Shown here in pieces: positions 34,214 through 45,958 of a stretch of DNA of 64,000 nucleotides; position 1 is the first letter of the stretch, and every line of letters starts with the position of its first letter. Location: NCBI GenBank assembly GCA_900239685.1, contig OENT01000489.1:43852-107851 (forward strand). Reading direction: 5' to 3'. A model generated the notes under the pieces. That model had not been told where the DNA came from, made no database searches, and was given only the letters and a program-made list of their open reading frames with translations. Origin of the DNA: Rotaria macrura. Taxonomy: Eukaryota; Rotifera; Eurotatoria; Philodinida; Philodinidae. The position numbers were made by a program, and so were the translations under genes.

Positions 34214-37200
34214 ATGAAGGAAGATATTCCAAGTGAGTTTCTGTTCTTCTCTTGTTTTTATTTTTAAATCAATCTTATAATCTTAATGTTTTATAGCAAC
34301 ATGCGTTGCTGCTGTTTTCTCTGACATTGAACCTGAACCACAGGTATGATTGTTTGATATGTGTATTTTCGATTAATTTCTGCGGAATATTCTAGCTGAA
34401 AGATATTGAAAAATTCATGCACAATCATGGTGGTCAACCTGAGTTAGATTTTAGTACGGATGATTTAGAAAGTAAAGTTGAATCGATCATACGTGAATTA
34501 AGAAATGTTCTTAAAGAAACAATACCAGAAGGAGGTAAGATAAAGAAAAGTTCTCAATTTTCTCAACAATATTTTATTATTAGAAATGGAAATGTTTCTT
34601 AATTCGGTCATGAGTTTAATTTTACTTGTACCAGAAGACAAAATCAATCGGCCAATATTAAATTTCTCTGAAGCTATTATCAATGCTAATTTACCAGAAA
34701 AATATGGACCTATGCAACTTCGCGTGTAACATAAAATTTATATGAAAGACTAAAACAGAAAAAAAATTATGAATGTTTCTTTCTTCTTTTTTTTTCCCCT
34801 AGATTAACGAATTTGATCTATGTTGTACCCGAGCGTAGTAATACAGATAAGTACAGAATTCTTATCGATTTAATCAAATGTGCTCGAAATCATCGATGTA
34901 TCAATGCCGTTTCAGTGGGAATCAATCAGGTATGATTTGTTGTTATTTTTATTCATTCTTAAACGATAAACACGAAAATTTTAAATCTATGAAATCATTT
35001 AAACAAAAATAAATTTCTGCTTTTTTTCGGTATGAAACATTCTAAAAAGAACGATTTCAATTATTCTCGATATTCTTTCTATTTACAATGAATCCCAATT
35101 CTAAAAGGAGAATCGATCAGCTATAGAATTCTTGAACATCATATACCCATTAATTAATCATAAGAGCAATTCTGTATAAGGAACCGATCACCCGACATAG
35201 ATATCAAGCAGTAAAATTCATAGTATTCGACATTATAGTGCATTGAAACTCTTCATTACATTAACCGTACTGTATGGAATTAAAGTCATTGATGATTTAC
35301 GTTACATATTCATAAGATTTATTTCTCTAGTCCAATCTTCTAGCTATTTACTTCACGGACAATAATTGACATAAATTCAACAAAGCCATCACACTGTCCC
35401 ATATGAGAACTGTATAAGAATCAAAACGTGACAATGAATGCATTCGCATACAATACCTATCAAGTGATTCTTGAGGATACTCGCAAAAATTTTTAGTATG
35501 CTGCAATTTGATTCGAGAGACGTCGTGTGATATAAAATGCAATGTTTATTATACTTCTAAAAATAGGGATACACCAGCTCCAGCCATGACTGAACGAGTG
35601 GATATCAATTATTGCTAGAGGTGAAATTAATATGTATGGATACATGCTCCTGACAAATCGACCGTGTAGTCAGTCCTTGTATACTGACACATGTCTACCT
35701 TGAAGAGAGACTCGTTACCGCATAGTTATTACAAAAACTAGGAAGAAAATATCTGAAATTAATATGTGACACACAAGTCTTGATAGTAAAGTTTGAACTT
35801 GAGAAGAATTAAATAGCTCGAACAAAAAGAGGTCTTGTAACTTAGCCGCTGTACAACATATTGGAATATAAGATTTTTGTGAAGGAGTGTAAATTAATTG
35901 ATCATTGTACACTTTTTATTCTTTGATCAAACTATCAAGAATGAATCGAAAATAGTTACCAACGTTGATATCGATAGAGTATTAGATGTTCAAATATGAT
36001 TCTTACATGTCATCATAATTGAAAAATACATACTCATGGCGTTGCTTGTGTTTTAGCGTCGACTTCGTTCCAGATTTGGACTAGAAAAACATTTTATTTT
36101 ATGAATAGATGAATTATTTAGATTTGAACTATTAAAATAAAAGAAATGAGTTATTTCCTCTTTGTTACAAATTTGGATGTTAGACGATATTGAAGTTTTG
36201 TTTTCATTAAAAATGTTATCATTAGAACAAACTCTTTTAATTTACCGATGATTGAAAAGTATTTTTTGACTTCATAGAATCCTAGGAGAAATTCTTTGAT
36301 TCAATTTCATTTGTATTTCCTAACAATTGTTTTATCTTAGGTTAAGAAATGGGTTAAAGAATGGAAGGTATCAACTGAACAAGTACAAGAACTTTTTCGC
36401 AATATGCATGAAGCCTATGCTGCTACAGGTGACTCGTACGTATTCATGTTCAATATGAAAATATTATATTCTATTTTGAAAATAATTTATTCAGTGCAAA
36501 TGCATTACAACTTTTACTAGAACTACTTGGCACATACACAAAAGAAACAGCATCGAAAGCTCGTACCGATGCATCCAAGTATAAGAATAAATTATTTTTA
36601 CTTGGAACTATATTCACTTAATTGTTTATTATTGTAGATGTATTATTAATAGTATAAATGATCCCAATGTCTTCATTATGGATCATTTACTTTTACTTGA
36701 ACCGGTCAAAGTTCTTGAAGGCGAAAATATTCATAATGTAAATTCAAAGAAAATTTTAACTATTGAACCATTTAGAAAAAGGAAGACACGTGTTTGTCTT
36801 TTGAGAAATTTTTGACAGGAACATGATAGAAAGATGTGATTTTCACTGTTGGAAAGAGCAATATTAATGTATTTTAAAGAATGTATTCCCTTTATATGAC
36901 ATTGAACTGGTAAAAAGTGAACATTTTTCACGAACAATCTCTAGGATACGGTTTCACTTCAAGAAGTACCATGCGCTTTAGCTGAAATTTTCAGGATATG
37001 CTACGGACCATTAACCAGGCTACCGGAAATGCTCAATAAGACTTTCGTCAATAGGATATTCGCTACTGGCGAATGAACTTTTCACGAAAATCTTATTGCA
37101 GAAATTCTGAAACCTCACCTGTTTCCCGAGGAAAACTCAGAAAATTTCAGCGGACATTAGGTTACAATAAGGATATATTAAAATGATGAATCTACCAACC

Positions 37201-38729
37201 TAGAGGAACAAGTTATCAGTATTCCAAAAATCTTCTAAAACAACTGTTAATGTGTCTTCATGATCTGACGGATTTAACAAGGAGGGGGAGGGATGGGGCG
37301 GGGAAGAGAAAACTTCTTTGTAGTTCACTCGCCCTGCTCATACTTTTGGTGTAAAAATTCACTTTTACGTAGGATCCTGCGAAGTCAATTTTTCGTTCCA
37401 AAACCCGACTCTGGTTCCGAGAATTTTTATTTTCTGACTCCAAGTCCGAAAAACTGCGAAAATGTACGTTGATAAAAGGGCCGACCTCTGATATATTTAA
37501 ATTTTGAAAAGACACAAAAGACAGACACAAGTGGATGAAAATAAGACAATGATTACCAATAACAAGTATTTGAGAAATAACGAACTTCAAAAATTGATTT
37601 CATTTGCAGCTTCAACATGTTCTACATCCAAGAAATCAATTGCTCTTTCGGATACTATAGCTAAAAGATTGTTCGTTTTTTTTCCTGAAACTAACTCATT
37701 GTTCTTCCTTTGGTTTCTTCGTATGAAAAATAAAACTTTCTCGTGACATGAAACAAAATATTTCGTCCCTGATAAGAAAAAAAACCGTGACTCCGGTTTT
37801 CCCCGAAAATTTTTCAATATACCTGACTTTGACTCCGTCGTAGTTGGAATCGAATTACAAAGTTCCCCACGGGTATCTACTTTTTACGTCAGTAATGAAG
37901 TAAAAGTATAGTTCCTTTCTTGCCAACATGCAGTTTTTTATTTAAAACAATAGTAAACCAACAACATGAACCTCTCATTTGTATGATTGCCTTTTCACTA
38001 ATATATTTCAAGAAAACACACTCATGCTATTTCTCTTTCTCGTAAAATCAATAAGACATATGTATAGTAAGAGAACTGGTACTTGTTATAAAAATCATTT
38101 AAAAAAATTTTCTGCATTTCTCCATACTGCAGAAGTACGCTCCCCCCCCCCCTTCAAATTACCTACGCTCTTAGAAATACTCATGTATCTTCCTTTTTGT
38201 TTTTGAAATCGATACTTATGTTTTCCCTTGTTTGTCTCTCCTAGTTGTTAAATATATTCGTTTCGGGTCGTTTACAAGATTATTTGGAATTTTATAGTAA
38301 ACAAAAATCATTCATTGAATTATCAGGTGTTAAACATGATCGAAATATAACAAAAATGCGTGTGTTAACATTCCTTCAAAGTGCTGAGAATCAAAAAGAA
38401 GTATCATTTGAGACGATTGAAAAACAAATGCAAATATCAGCCGATGATGTCGAATCATTCATTATTGAAGGTAAACGAAAAAAAAAATTAAGTTAAAACT
38501 TCTATGTACTTTTTTTTTCTTGTTCTCTTCAGCTGTTCGAACGAAAATGATACGTTGTAAAATCGATCATCTTGCTCGTAAAGTTATTATCGATAGTACA
38601 GTACAACGAACGTTTACAAAACAACATTGGCAAACATTAAAAGAAAAACTTGAATCATGGAAAGTCAATTTAGCTACGATTAATACTAATCTTAGTTCAT
38701 TGATGGCAGCACAAGCAACAACAAATTAA
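34214..38729 (+). CDS. EIF3M: Translation initiation factor eIF3 subunit M, ten exons, 391 aa
   Basis: PCI-domain subunit of eIF3, which loads the 43S complex on mRNA. Exons: 34214-34232, 34297-34343, 34396-34534, 34584-34725, 34803-34929, 36341-36435, 36495-36578, 36638-36737, 38245-38470, 38533-38729; every junction keeps frame. The family signature is clear across the C-terminal half: L-L-L-L-E-P-V-K-V-L-E-G-E, K-M-R-V-L-T-F, I-S-A-D-D-V-E-S-F-I-I-E, A-V-R-T-K-M-I-R-C-K-I-D and Q-R-T-F-T-K-Q-H-W (PCI winged helix). The first exon is only 19 nt. Introns 5 (1.41 kb) and 8 (1.51 kb) are long; the latter holds a family B repeat and a G-rich tract. Human EIF3M is 374 aa. Confidence 0.95.
34930..36340 (+). 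other. EIF3M intron 5 (1.41 kb)
   Basis: Non-coding; nothing beyond AT-rich sequence was recognised. Confidence 0.6.
36738..38244 (+). other. EIF3M intron 8 (1.51 kb)
   Basis: Carries the family B repeat (36860-37270), a G-rich run (37279-37308) and a poly-C run near 38145. Frames at 37258-37817 are unrecognised. Confidence 0.6.
36860..37270 (+). repeat. Dispersed repeat family B, copy 2, in EIF3M intron
   Basis: Diverged counterpart of 12030-12370 in the same orientation; blocks such as TATGACATTGAAC, ACGGTTTCACTTC, TTTAGCTGAAATTTTCAG and ACAAGTTATCAGTATTCC are shared. No open frame of note. Confidence 0.6.
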
Positions 38730-40185
38730 GAAAAAAAATCGTCTTCTGTTTATTCTCGTAATACGACGATGATATATTAAAAAAAAAAAAGAAGATAGTT
38801 GTTGTTATTGTTGTTTTTGTTGTTAAACATAAAAAGTCAACGACTATTTTCATATAGAAAAAAAAACAGAGACAAAACATTTTATGATTCACAACAAAGT
38901 TATTTTTCTATCACTAACTGAAAATATTCGACGAAGAAATAATTAATTACTACGCGTTAATCTTGATCAATGAAAAGAATTTTTATCAGTCGGAAAAGGA
39001 TAGAATCGATGCATTTCTCCACATAATCAGATCTTGTTTTCGAATGCTCAGCAAATCAATCAGTGAACAGTAGACGATTTTTACTAGAACACTTGATCAA
39101 ATCATATCGTATTCTTATCGAAAAGCATGTAGATCGTTATAACATCCATACCAACAAGTAAACTGAACCGTATGAAACGATAATAAACTGTTGGTGAAAA
39201 ATGTCAGATCATTGTGGTTGGAAGGCAATAACAAACAGAGCACTAACAATGCCATTTTGTGTCTGGCTTGGATTTCGTAAAACTTGTTCTAAATACATTC
39301 TGAAGAAAATAAATAACTTTTGAAACTTCAGCGAATATTCAACTGTTTGTTTATAGAAAGAGATTTTACAATTGTAAACAATACTAGAGAAGAGATCTAT
39401 GCGAGTGTGGATGTCGTCATGTAACTTTTTATTCGTTTGCATGATTCTGATGATCGGATTGTCTACGTTTTCCTTTTTGTACAGTCAACAAAATTCTATC
39501 GGAATGACTTTCGGATTGTACCATAAAAATTTAACGGAATCGCACGTAAGCATTTGATCCACTTCTAGTAACATAGTTACTAATCAATAAAATAGTTTTC
39601 AACGGTCAACTCCGTTTAAAGGTTCATCTCCTGGAATCTGATCGGATTCATTCATCTGGCTATACTCGAACATGATATCTACAATGATAAAACATCAAGC
39701 ATATAGATACATGCCTTCCTCGTGCTACAAATTCCGAAACTCCTTTCGATTTTATGGAAACCATTACTGAATCAACTGTAGGATACGGGAGAATTAAATC
39801 TTCCAGATTTATATACAGGATAAACTCTATTTTGTCCGAATATATTATAATTGAATTGATTATTTTGAGGGTGTGTGGAAGTTCTCCATACCTTCCTTGG
39901 CGATTGTGGGCAGGTTTTATTCGGATATGATGGTAACTTTACTTGAGTATCGGTATGGTTTTAATTCCTATGTATTCTATCCATTACAACTTATTTCAGT
40001 GTGCCTAAATAAAAAGTTTCAATATAAATCTTCGTCCTTGAAACTTTCTTTCTTGAACGATCAACATGATATGGAAGTAATATGATTTTTTCCTTAATGA
40101 AAATATGTACGTTAACTCTTTGAGATGAAAATCTAAAACATAGATGTGGATTGTGGTCATTAATCCTATTAGCATTGCTCGTTTT
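38730..40185. other. Intergenic DNA after EIF3M
   Basis: No gene recognised. Poly-A and poly-T rich EIF3M 3' flank (38730-38890), then AT-rich sequence. Confidence 0.4.
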
Positions 40186-40747
40186 TGTGTACTCAAAAAG
40201 TGAGTACACTCTAAAATCGGTCAGTGTGTCCGGCCGGCCGTTAACACGATAACTCTTTACAAATACATTCGATTGAGCTGAAATTTTGTGCACAGAATTG
40301 TCTGATGAATATCTCGGTCGAGTTCGAAGATGAAAAGGATCCGGCAAGAAATGGCTGAGTTATCGAAAAAATTGTCATTTTTCACCAAGCAATCCCTGAG
40401 GTGGGGTACAGGGATTTTTTCAAAAAAACCTTTTTTCTCAGAATTATCCACAACGTATATAAATCGACTCAGTTTTTAACGCTGATTCCGAATCTGATAT
40501 TAGTTTTGAACCAAATCGCAGCTTTCTAACAAAACATTGGCTGCAAAAAGGTCTCAAATGCACAAAAACTGCATCTAGAAACAAAATTACCTAGATATGT
40601 CTGAGATGATCAGTAGTTTTGGAGTTTCCCAAAAAGGTTTACCAAGATACTTCATCCGTGCACACATTCTAGAATGACTGATTTGTCTCATTCACTTTTT
40701 GAAGTACACATAACTCTCGGACATAAGTCCGAAGTTTTCACATTTAT
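40186..40747 (+). mobile_element. Dispersed non-autonomous element, family A, copy 3 (full length)
   Basis: About 562 bp. Start TGTGTACTCAAAAAGTGAGT; inverted counterpart ends at 40710; then GGACATAAGTCC, an imperfect version of the palindrome in copy 2; tail TTTTCACATTTAT. It aligns along its whole length with copy 2 (12543-13113). Both are preceded by T, as expected for insertion between T and T. Confidence 0.85.
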
Positions 40748-41094
40748 ATGTGTATTGAAACACACTTCGTACTTTACATATGATGCTGTCAAAATTTCAA
40801 CTGTACACACATATCTTGCATATCGCGTTTCACAAAAACTATCGCATCTATTAAATTCTACATCTGATAGACGATTTGTGAGTTTTCTATCCATTGTACG
40901 AATTTGACTCTTGTTCATTCGAGCAAAGTGAAAGGAATCAAGTTTTCTAATCATAAATATCCATCTTAAAATATAGAGCGACAATTTGAATAGATACGAA
41001 TATGTTTGCTAGTGCGAAACATGAAAGTTTTCGTTTAGCATGACTCTATGAAATTAAATAAATCGGATGATAATTTTCATTTCAAATAAATGTG

Positions 41095-41120
41095 CAAATT
41101 ACACACATGTGTGTAATTTG
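41095..41120. promoter_or_regulatory. Perfect 26-bp palindrome upstream of RRM2
   Basis: Half-site CAAATTACACACA followed directly by its exact reverse complement, 252 bases before the RRM2 start. It could bind a dimeric regulator or be a chance AT/CA palindrome. Confidence 0.5.
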
Positions 41121-41295
41121 TTAGATTCTTTAATATATCTTTAATATAGTCACACGTATACAGATATTTATTTTTTCTTCGTTACATAACATGTTGGTGT
41201 GTTGATTCGTCTCGATTGTGAATTCGTCTAATGTAGACAAAGACGCATCTATCCTATTCGTCTATTTTATTTTTCAAACGAATTTTTCTTTTGAA

Positions 41296-41304
41296 TATAA
41301 AAAG
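41296..41304 (+). promoter_or_regulatory. TATA box candidate of RRM2
   Basis: TATAAAAAG lies 68 bases before the ATG at 41372. Initiation about 30 bases downstream would leave a short outron before the acceptor at 41357-41358. Confidence 0.5.
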
Positions 41305-41371
41305 AGGAACAAAAAACGAAAGACGTCATTACATCGTTCATTCTGATTCTTGTTCTAGAAGGAAATATATC

Positions 41372-43147
41372 ATGCGAGATATTATTACTTCAACCATAAC
41401 AAACGGAAAGGATTCGATTGAAACAAAGATTTTACCGGTAAGCTTCATAGTTCGTTTAAATACAATTTATTAAAAATAAATATAATGAATAATGCCTATC
41501 TGAGTTTTGTTTAATAGCATATTCGAGAATGTATTTTATTTTTAATTCAGGATGATCCAGTTAAATCAACAGACAACGATGAACCACTTTTGCGCGAAAA
41601 TCCTTCTCGTTATGTTCTATTTCCAATAAGATATCATGATATATGGAAATTTTATAAGCGTGCACTAGCATCAATATGGACATGTGAAGAAGTTGATTTA
41701 GCTAATGATATGAACGATTGGTTACGTTTAACAAGCGATGAACAATATTTTATTAAACATGTCTTAGCATTTTTTGCTGCTAGCGATGGAATTGTTGGCG
41801 AAAATTTGGTATAGAAAATTATTCATCGATAACAAAAACAAAACATTCTAAGTTTTTCTCTAAAAATAATGTTTTTCGTTTAGGTAGAAAAATTTTCATC
41901 GGAAGTTCAAATTCCAGAAGCACGATGTTTCTATGGTTTTCAAATTGCTATTGAAAATATTCATTCCGAAATGTATAGTTTACTTATTGACACTTATATT
42001 AAAGATACACGTGAACGGTATTTGATTGAATAATTTGAATCTCTTGATTCATGTTTTTATAATGTTTAGAAATGTTTTATTTAATGCTATTTCAACATTA
42101 CCTTATGTTAAGAAGAAAGCTGATTGGGCTATACGTTGGATAAATGAAAAAACACCATTTGCTGAACGTTTAGTTGCATTTGCTTGTGTTGAAGGCATTT
42201 TTTTCAGTGGTTCATTTGCATCAATTTTTTGGTTACGAGAACGTGGTATTATGCCTGGTCTTACATTTAGCAATGAATTAATTAGTCGTGATGAGGTCAG
42301 TACGAAAACAAAAAATGTATTTTTCTTTATTTCAGTTCGTAAAAACTACCAATCATTTACTTAATCGTCATCTATACGTTTATCGCAATATTCTTTACTT
42401 GACAGCTGTAAAAAGTTCGGAGTTGAGATTAGAATTCTTTTTAGTGATTTGACTACGTCGATCAGTTTTTGTGACATAGAAATTAAATGGATATGATAAC
42501 GAAAACAAATATTTCTTGAGTCAATGCCATAGATATCTACTAAACGAAGAAAACGAGTGTAATAAACTTTGATTCTAAGCAACATCTTCGAGTGAATAGA
42601 ATGTTTATTCTGTTAATATGGAAATTGTCATCGAACATTCTTTCTATAACAATAACTATTTCATATGAATAATTATTCGATGAAAATAAAAGTTCGATTG
42701 TATTAATTTTTTACATGTTGTCCTAGGGTTTACACACGGATTTTGCTTGTTTATTATTTGAACATATTGTCAATAAGCCAAGCGCCGAACGTGTCGAAGA
42801 AATTCTTCGCGATGCTGTAAATATTGAAATCGAATTTCTTACCGATGCTTTACCATGTTCACTTGTTGGAATGAATGCAGCGGCAATGGCACAATATATT
42901 AAGTTTGTTGCCGATCGTCTATTAGTTGAACTTGGCTGTTCAAAAGTATGTTTCAATTCGTTCTTGTTTTTCAAAGAATATTCTTTTCTTATAGATTTAT
43001 CATTGTGATTGTCCATTTGATTTTATGCATAATATATCAATAACTGGTAAAACGAATTTCTTCGAAAAACGTGTCGGTGATTATCAACGAGCTGGTGTTA
43101 TGGCTGCAACATCCGAACATAGATTAACACTTGATGCCGATTTTTAA
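41372..43147 (+). CDS. RRM2: Ribonucleotide reductase small subunit R2, six exons, 351 aa
   Basis: Provides the di-iron/tyrosyl radical for class I ribonucleotide reductase, which makes dNTPs. Exons: 41372-41437, 41551-41808, 41884-42017, 42070-42295, 42727-42945, 42995-43147; all junctions keep frame. Iron ligands are all present: D71 (E-E-V-D-L), E132 and H135 ([10 protein letters not shown]), E194 (A-C-V-E-G-I-F-F), E228 and H231 (R-D-E-G-L-H). The radical tyrosine is Y139. The C-terminus L-D-A-D-F is the R1-binding tail. The N-terminal extension is short and I see no KEN box, as in p53R2-like forms, so the cell-cycle degradation signal of vertebrate RRM2 seems absent. The start is the first ATG after the acceptor TTCTAG at 41357-41358. 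Confidence 0.96.
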
Positions 43148-45295
43148 TCGACAGATCAATATGTAAATTTTCTGTAGATGTCTATATCTGTATTATCTTT
43201 TCGTTCCTACATTGTATGTAGCATGTGTAGAAACTAGCAAATGTATAGATACGAAATATAAGACGAATGGAATAAAATGTAGAATCAATATTAGATAAAT
43301 ATTTGTGTCTTTTCTTTTTTGCATAGAAGCAATAGATTAAGACAGAAATTAGATTGGGATAACGTGGCGAGAGGGGTGTTACATACCATAAGCTCCCCCC
43401 CCCCGCCAGTCGCCACTTCTTGTTCGTCGAGCACATGAATTGCCATGATCAATGACTAGGTGATTTGACGGTAGTAGTCATCTGTTTTCAATCTTATTTT
43501 CGGTAAAGAAAAGTAAGAAACAAGAAATAACTGCCGATTAATTTCATTTCTAAAAATAGTCAATACATAGCTGAAAGTTTGATTTTTTCATCTGTTAGTT
43601 CACACTGTTTGAACTTGCGGATGCGAAAGATTTATGTGATTATCGAAACAGGAAATGTCAGATTTTCAACAGAAAAATGAACTATCGTTAGTAACTTGGA
43701 TTCTTCTGATCCATGACACTAGATAGTATACATATTAGAGATCTCACTGCGTCGAAAGATTTTTAATAATTAATATATGACAACAAATATATTTTCACAT
43801 CAACAGTTTCTTTCAATAAGTGAAGTTCATTTTCAAAAACTTCGCTAGATATGTACGTAATAGTTTTTCGAAACAGTTGCAGTTGTTGTAAAAACATATA
43901 GCTTCAATGAAAAAGTAGAGCAGTTATCTCATAGAAAAAATGTTTCAATTCATCTTGTCGCATATGAATTATCGAAAGACTTTCGATTCATTGAGACCTC
44001 TGACTGGAGTCCGTCGGATCTGAGTGACATATGTTCAAATTTCCGAAAAAAGGAAATGTCTGAAGCGTCCATCAACGTGATAACTACATACCAGTGCATG
44101 TTAAAAGGTTTTTCATTTTCGGAACTACCGAACAGTTCAGAACATAACTACTCGGAATTGCCTTTTATGGAAGTGTGAATGCTGTTGGTTTGAGTCCGAA
44201 AATTCTTTGACCCGATATGCTCTACCTCTGATACATATTATCTATCGTCCTAGAAGCTTCTTATTATTGTTCACCCTGTTGTGAGTTAATACAAAGTATT
44301 GACTTTATCATTTCACATTTAACAAAAGCTTGTGATGACTACTGAGTGTATCTTTCAATTTCATTACGTATCAGTTACAATGAAATCAATTTCCGGAGTT
44401 TTTTTATCGAAACCCAAGTTCATAACATCATCGTCGAAAATTTAATTCTCTAATACTTATTCAATATTGAAAAATATTAATTAACAACAATCTGTACTAT
44501 AATCGAGAATTGGAAACGAAGGTTCATTAAGATACGAGGAAGTTAGGGAAATACTTCCTCTAGAAAAATTTCTCTTATATAATGTTAAGATCTTGATGTT
44601 TCCTGGTAACATGAAAGGAGTATTCCGATCGGGAAAAATAGGCATTGATCAGAGAAAGTCTCAAAAAAAAATTCCAGTCATAATTCTATTTCCATGTTCC
44701 ATCGATTTCTACTTCATCAATTGCAATAGTAAACAAGAAATTTCGAAACCCGATGATTCGCCATATAGGAAAATATAGTGATAGATGAAATTGAAACTCA
44801 GTGCTTCATAGAATCTTTTGGTAAGGCTGAAAGAAAAAAAGTGACTCAGTTCGAGCAAAAACTATCTCGATATCATGCTCTCCACTTTATATATATATAT
44901 ATGTAATTGCACAAGATATCTATATCACGCGCTACTTATTTTGTAAATTTGGAAAGAATGTCGCCTAGAATTTAAAATAGAAAAGTACAATATCGAGTAG
45001 CCTACTAGCATCAGCGATGTTTTTTTTCTTGCACATTCATAGAATGCATCTTTATAATTGTATTGATTTATACAAGTATCAAATAACTCATAGAATGATT
45101 TCCATCGGATTTATTTCGATACCTTCATAACATTCGCCAACGTAATAAAAAATATTACTCATACCCTACGAACTATTTCAATATTTTCTTTTCAATTCCG
45201 TCGTATAAACCTTCAATTGTCTCGAAACAAGGACACCAGTATTATCTTTCTCTTTCCATTTCTTCTGTTTTTATATAACAGCACTACTTACAGGC
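43148..45295. other. Intergenic DNA between RRM2 and Kunitz gene
   Basis: An AATAAA at about 43270 probably ends RRM2. A poly-C run lies at 43394-43404. From about 44100 to 44220 the sequence resembles parts of the foldback at 54183-54436 (TTTTATGGAAGTGTGAA against TTTTTTGGAAGTCTGAA). No gene recognised. Confidence 0.4.
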
Positions 45296-45622
45296 ATGAA
45301 TAAATCGATTATTTATCTTCTTCTTATACTTATTTCATTATTAAATACCATCAAATGTAAGGTTCCACCAGAATGTGAATTACCACGAGTTTCAGGTCCA
45401 TGCCGTGGTTTGTTCCCATCTTTCTATTATAATCCATCAAATAAGCAATGCGAAAATTTTATATATGGTGGTTGCCAAGGTTAGAATAATTCTGGTGTAA
45501 ACTTTGAAGATAATTTTTTTTTAATTTTAGGAAATGCCAATCGTTTCGAAAGTCAAGAAAACTGTCTTGCAAAATGTGGTGAAAATAATGATGGCAATGC
45601 TATTATACAAAAAGAAGAATGA
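45296..45622 (+). CDS. Secreted single-domain Kunitz (BPTI-type) protease inhibitor, two exons, 91 aa
   Basis: Exons 45296-45479 and 45531-45622, frame kept (phase 1). Residues 1 to about 20 form a signal peptide (hydrophobic core L-L-L-I-L-I-S-L-L). The mature part is one Kunitz domain with six cysteines at 27, 36, 52, 60, 73 and 77, i.e. spacing 8-15-7-12-3, exactly that of BPTI. The motif G-P-C-R puts arginine (R37) at the P1 site, which predicts inhibition of trypsin-like serine proteases. A short acidic tail follows. The ATG stands two bases after the acceptor-like CTTACAG. AATAAA signals lie at about 45686-45697. A role in digestion control or defence is possible but cannot be told from sequence. 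Confidence 0.92.
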
Positions 45623-45958
45623 ATTTCGGTCTTTTATTTTTTTCGTTTGTCTTTATTGTTAAATTCGAAATTACTCTTAACATTGAATAAAATAAAAATA
45701 TTTTAACGAAAGAGGTCGCTAACATTCTGTTGTCCAGAAAATTATTCTTATTGATTGGTAGAAAAGTACGAGAACAGCTTCTTTGCATGTCTAATGTAAA
45801 TTTGCTAAATGATTTCATCATATAGCATTCAAACTTAAATGCGTAATAAATATATTTATTTCTATAACCATGATTAAATACTAAAATTAAGTAAGACAAT
45901 TCTCTCATGATTATTGTTATTAAGTTCAAATATTACTTTCTAGAAATATAAAATCACT
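45623..45958. other. Kunitz-CNOT7/8 spacer
   Basis: 336 bases with AATAAA signals for the Kunitz gene and an acceptor TACTTTCTAG at 45942-45943 before the next ATG. Confidence 0.45.

Noticed and set aside
41291-41371. Upstream extension of RRM2 from 41291
   Set aside because: It would start at TTG, overlaps the TATA candidate, and lies before the acceptor at 41357-41358; the first ATG is 41372.
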